Shown here piece after piece: positions 20,451 to 22,478 of a DNA stretch of 22,478 nt (the first letter of the stretch is position 1; each line of letters opens with the position of its first letter). The stretch comes from Hamiltosporidium magnivora. Its lineage: Eukaryota > Microsporidia > Dubosqiidae. The stretch is taken from assembly GCA_004325065.1 (NCBI GenBank), contig PITI01000097.1, positions 1 to 22,478 on the forward strand, given 5' to 3'. The notes beneath the pieces are model-generated. The model worked only from the letters and a program-made list of their open reading frames with translations. It was not told the origin of the DNA and did no database searches. The position numbers and the translations under genes are program-made.

Positions 20451-20560
20451 GTCTAGACTAAATGCCGAAGAGAGCTCGGAGAGAGCATCTATAGATGCAA
20501 TACATGATTGTGAAATATATCCACAGTCCGTTTTCGTATTTCTAATTCACGCGAATGGGA

Positions 20561-20845
20561 AGAAAGGCTCGAAAAAAAAAACAAATACCAAACTCTTGAA
20601 ACTAAAAATGTTGAAAAAAGAATCGAAACCAAAATATTGACTCAAAATCTATAAGCGAATCTAAATATAGAAAAACAATTATATAGAATAGATTTGGGGC
20701 AGAATAAAGAGCAAAAACAAGAAATAAAATTACTCTGGTATCTACGATATTTTAAATCGTGTTTAAATCAATAAATAAGAAGTTTCATTTTGGTTTCGAA
20801 TCGTTTCCCTTCAAAATTATTTTTTACATTTTTGTTGATCCCCTA
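20561..20845. other. Spacer and 5' region of LSM1
   Basis: An A-rich start (A10 at 20574-20583), then AT-rich DNA. The reading frame of LSM1 stays open upstream to 20759 through a GTG, but those 29 residues are hydrophobic and match nothing in LSm proteins, so they are treated as untranslated. Confidence 0.5.
20838..20845 (+). promoter_or_regulatory. CCCC run just upstream of the LSM1 start
   Basis: GATCCCCTAATG places four C residues within 7 bp of the ATG in an otherwise AT-only stretch. CCC- or GGG-like motifs close before the start codon have been described as expression signals in microsporidia, so this fits that pattern and supports the ATG at 20846. Only one clear example is seen in this window. 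Confidence 0.4.
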
Positions 20846-21160
20846 ATGAATAACAATGAAAATGTTTTAGGAACAACAGATTTTGAAGAATTTCTAGACA
20901 AAGAAATTGTAATTATGTTATGGGATGGAAGACAAATATATGGAATTCTCAGATCTTTTGATCAATATAATAGTATTACCATACAGAATACAAGAGAAAT
21001 ATATATACATGAAAAATTATATTCCGAAAAAGATATAGGACTCGTTATTGTTCGAGGAGAAAATATTATTTTATTAGGTACATATAAAGGCTTCTTAAAT
21101 AATTTTAATAAAATGGATTATTTAAAATTTTGTGAAATGACCAGTGCTATAAAGAGCTAA
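20846..21160 (+). CDS. LSM1: U6 snRNA-associated Sm-like protein LSm1
   Basis: LSm1 is the defining subunit of the cytoplasmic LSm1-7 ring, which binds the 3' ends of deadenylated mRNAs and promotes decapping and 5'-3' decay. The protein of 104 residues is nearly all Sm fold. The Sm1 motif (about residues 13-45) has E-F-L-D-K-E-I-V-I-M-L, W-D-G-R-Q-I-Y-G-I-L-R-S-F-D-Q and N-S-I-T-I. The Sm2 motif (about 62-77) has I-G-L-V-I-V-R-G-E-N-I-I-L-L-G. L-R-S-F-D-Q together with R-G-E-N-x-x-L-L-G fits LSm1 better than LSm8. The C-terminal tail is only about 25 residues, shorter than in animals and yeast, as expected for a compact microsporidian protein. No intron is needed. The start is the ATG at 20846, after the CCCC run. 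Confidence 0.9.
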   Translation: MNNNENVLGTTDFEEFLDKEIVIMLWDGRQIYGILRSFDQYNSITIQNTREIYIHEKLYSEKDIGLVIVRGENIILLGTYKGFLNNFNKMDYLKFCEMTSAIKS

Positions 21161-21342
21161 ACTATCAATCAAAATTAATTATAAATGCTTTTTTATATTA
21201 GTCGTGTATTAATTATTTGTACCAAATGATAATCTTTGACTCAGTTTCAATATTTATAAATAAAATTAATTATAGTTTAGAATTTATAAAAGAAGTAAAT
21301 AAATATTTTTATTTTTGTTAATTCTATGTATATTTTTGTTAA

Positions 21343-21451
21343 TTTATTCCAAATATTCATCAATTACAAAAATTATAATTTGTTTCTTCCTAGTTAGCTT
21401 CCTGATATTCTCTTAAGATTTATTCCAAATATTCATCAATTATAAAAATTA
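21343..21451. repeat. 33-bp direct repeat, two copies 76 bp apart
   Basis: TTTATTCCAAATATTCATCA and the next 13 bases occur at 21343-21375 and again at 21419-21451 with a single C/T difference. A shorter form (ATATTCATCAA) recurs near 21653. Function unknown; likely the result of local duplication. Confidence 0.75.
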
Positions 21452-21960
21452 GAAATTTTATTTAGTGAATTTGATTTTTATTCTAGCTTCATCAAATATA
21501 AAACAATTATAAAAAGAATAACCTGATGATTTGAATAAATTTTTTCTTATAAAAAAAAAATTAAATTTAATTTTTACATTTATTTCCAAAAAGAAATAAC
21601 AGTATATTTCAATTTATCTAAAAAATCATTTTAATCAAAATTTTCATCAAAAATATTCATCAAAGATTTCTTTATAATTATTCTTTCTTCAAAATATCTT
21701 TATTTGACATTTATTGATTTCTTTAATAATATTCTAAATAAAATATCAATATTTTAGCTGTTAAAAATATATTTGTTTAATATATTTGACTAAGTATTAT
21801 TTTTTAAAAAAACAGAGTATTTTTTTGTTATTAATACAAGCTTATACTTATTTATTACCGTGAAACTAAAATTCAGAAATAAAATTTGTCAAAAATTTAA
21901 AATTCTATAAAAATTAAATAAATTCGTATTTTACTGTAAAAGACCGTTTAAACTCGAAAA

Positions 21961-22165
21961 GAAAATAAATTTAAAATCCTAAAAAAATATTTTAAACATT
22001 TTTTCTAAATCTGTATGAGAAAGTAAAACTTTATTTAAGGAAAACCTAAAAAATATTTTAAATATTTCTTCTTTAAACCTGCTTAAGAAATTACAAAAAG
22101 AAAATAAATTAGAAAACTAAAAAATATTTTATATTTTTCCTTAAATCTGCTTAAGAAATTAAAAA
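21961..22165. repeat. Tandem repeat, three degenerate copies of about 70 bp
   Basis: Units start near 21973, 22041 and 22113. Each has AAAA(T)CCTAAAAAATATTTT or a close variant, then a CTTTAAACCTG-like block and TTAAGAAATT (the first unit is more diverged there). The second and third units are the most alike. The array stops about 10 bp before the putative piggyBac target site. No protein is encoded. Confidence 0.65.
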
Positions 22166-22174
22166 TTTAATTAA

Positions 22175-22256
22175 CCGTTTGACTGCTACGCGGCGCGAAT
22201 GCGCTTCGTTCATTTGTCTCGAAAACAGCGACGCAGCGCTTTCGCGCTGCCAGTCA
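22175..22256. repeat. Terminal and subterminal inverted repeats of the transposon
   Basis: The arm at 22180-22205, starting TGACTGC and holding GGCGCGAATGCGC, is inverted at 22234-22256, where the complement reads TGACTGGCAGCGCGAAAGCG. Inside the second arm, GCAGCGC-TTTC-GCGCTGC (22233-22250) forms a 7-bp stem with a 4-base loop. Such nested repeats near the end serve as transposase binding sites in piggyBac relatives; that role here is inference. Confidence 0.55.
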
Positions 22257-22375
22257 CAGTGTGTCTTTTTGCTCCGTGGAATTGAACGTAGTCTGACCTC
22301 GCGAGTACTTTGTAACACGAGTGTATTCTAAACTAACTTTTTACCGTTTTTATATATTATTTAAAAAATATAACC

Positions 22376-22478
22376 ATGTCACGGACTATTATTTCGGACG
22401 TTGATTCGATTGCTAGCGATTCTGAGGATGGTGAAATTGGTGGTGACACAAGTAGTGATGATAGCATTATTATAACTC
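22376..22478 (+). CDS. Putative piggyBac-like transposase, N-terminus only
   Basis: Thirty-four codons from ATG 22376 to the window edge, with a favourable AACC before the ATG. The peptide is Ser/Asp/Glu-rich (S-D-V-D-S-I-A-S-D-S-E-D-G-E, then D-T-S-S-D-D-S), like the acidic, disordered N-termini common in piggyBac transposases. The catalytic DDD core and C-terminal RING-like zinc domain would lie beyond the window. Codon use is more balanced than in the native genes to the left. The assignment rests mainly on its place just inside the TTAA/inverted-repeat end. Confidence 0.5.
   Translation, partial: MSRTIISDVDSIASDSEDGEIGGDTSSDDSIIIT

Larger units (their letters stand above)
17060..20560 (+). 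mobile_element. Decayed non-LTR retrotransposon with restriction-like endonuclease (R2/R4 type)
   Basis: This 3.5 kb stretch has higher G+C than its flanks, and its plus-strand translations give, in order, the parts of a single-ORF non-LTR element. They are: a coding-like N-terminal part with a few stops (17515-17922), reverse transcriptase blocks (18338 onward), a thumb-like region (19061-19590), a CX2CX8HX4C knuckle (19878-19931) and an R-P-D endonuclease block (20126 on). Stops and frameshifts occur every few tens of codons, so the copy is long dead. Ends, poly(A) tail and target-site duplication could not be fixed; A-rich runs at 20574-20583 are near the expected 3' end. Knuckle plus R-P-D downstream of the reverse transcriptase is the hallmark of the R2/R4/Dong group rather than of APE-type LINEs. 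Confidence 0.75.
21161..22170. other. Very AT-rich repetitive spacer
   Basis: About 1 kb of A/T homopolymers and short repeats with no gene. It contains a 33-bp direct repeat pair and a threefold tandem repeat listed separately. TATTCATCAA recurs near 21354, 21430 and 21655. The foreign-looking GC-rich element begins exactly at its end. Confidence 0.7.
22171..22478 (+). mobile_element. Left end of a piggyBac-type DNA transposon
   Basis: Composition changes abruptly from nearly pure A/T to GC-rich at TTAACC (22171-22176). TTAA is the obligate piggyBac target duplication, and piggyBac ends begin with C residues directly after it. The next bases, CCGTTTGACTGC, resemble ends of insect piggyBac relatives. 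Inverted repeats follow, then a short leader and an acidic ORF start at 22376 that runs off the window. The right end is not in the window, so a matching terminal repeat could not be checked. Confidence 0.6.

Noticed and set aside
20759..20845. N-terminal extension of LSM1 from a GTG codon
   Set aside because: The hydrophobic residues match no LSm family member and a good ATG follows a CCCC motif at 20846.
1..22478. tRNA, rRNA and CRISPR arrays
   Set aside because: No tRNA-like T-loop (GGTTCRANTCC) in a foldable context, no rRNA core motif, and no regularly spaced identical repeats with unique spacers.

Overview
This is an AT-rich (roughly three quarters A+T) eukaryotic nuclear window. Single-exon genes, no visible introns, a very short LSm1, a CCCC run just before a start codon and strongly divergent versions of conserved eukaryotic proteins all point to a microsporidian. 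The long spacers, the decayed retroelements and an apparent piggyBac end suggest one of the expanded microsporidian genomes, for example a Nosema-type parasite of arthropods. The organism is an inference; no rRNA or tRNA is present to settle it.

Layout. (1) 202-1632, plus strand: an intact eukaryotic-type glutathione synthetase. (2) 1633-3714: spacer with an imperfectly duplicated block (about 1650 and 1888) and a minus-strand stretch at about 2560-3190 that translates like decayed protein. (3) 3715-5499, plus strand: an intact 594-codon orphan with an N-terminal signal sequence. (4) 5500-9365: a long spacer with broken coding-like patches on the plus strand, the best being a possible LTR-retrotransposon gag remnant at about 8330-8960. 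(5) 9366-16431, plus strand: one very large HECT ubiquitin ligase gene of the TOM1/HUWE1 type, broken into about ten reading-frame pieces by stops and frameshifts. The middle 838 codons and the catalytic cysteine region remain readable. (6) About 16460-17010, minus strand: remains of another protein gene with five stops in a single frame. (7) About 17060-20560, plus strand: a heavily decayed non-LTR retrotransposon with a C-terminal restriction-like endonuclease (R2/R4 type), recognised by reverse transcriptase blocks, a CCHC knuckle and an R-P-D motif. (8) 20846-21160, plus strand: intact LSm1. (9) 21161-22170: extremely AT-rich spacer with direct and tandem repeats. (10) 22171 to the end: an abrupt GC-rich block that starts at TTAA, carries inverted repeats and leads into an acidic N-terminus cut by the window edge. 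This looks like the left end of a piggyBac-type DNA transposon.

The three intact genes are unrelated in function: thiol redox chemistry, a putative secreted factor, and mRNA decapping/decay. The theme of the window is genome decay: a dying giant E3 ligase gene, at least one dead retroelement, other broken coding remnants, and a much younger-looking DNA transposon of different base composition. I found no new multi-gene system. The most rewarding points are the state of the HECT gene, the piggyBac end, the altered substrate-site residues of glutathione synthetase and the uncharacterised secreted protein.
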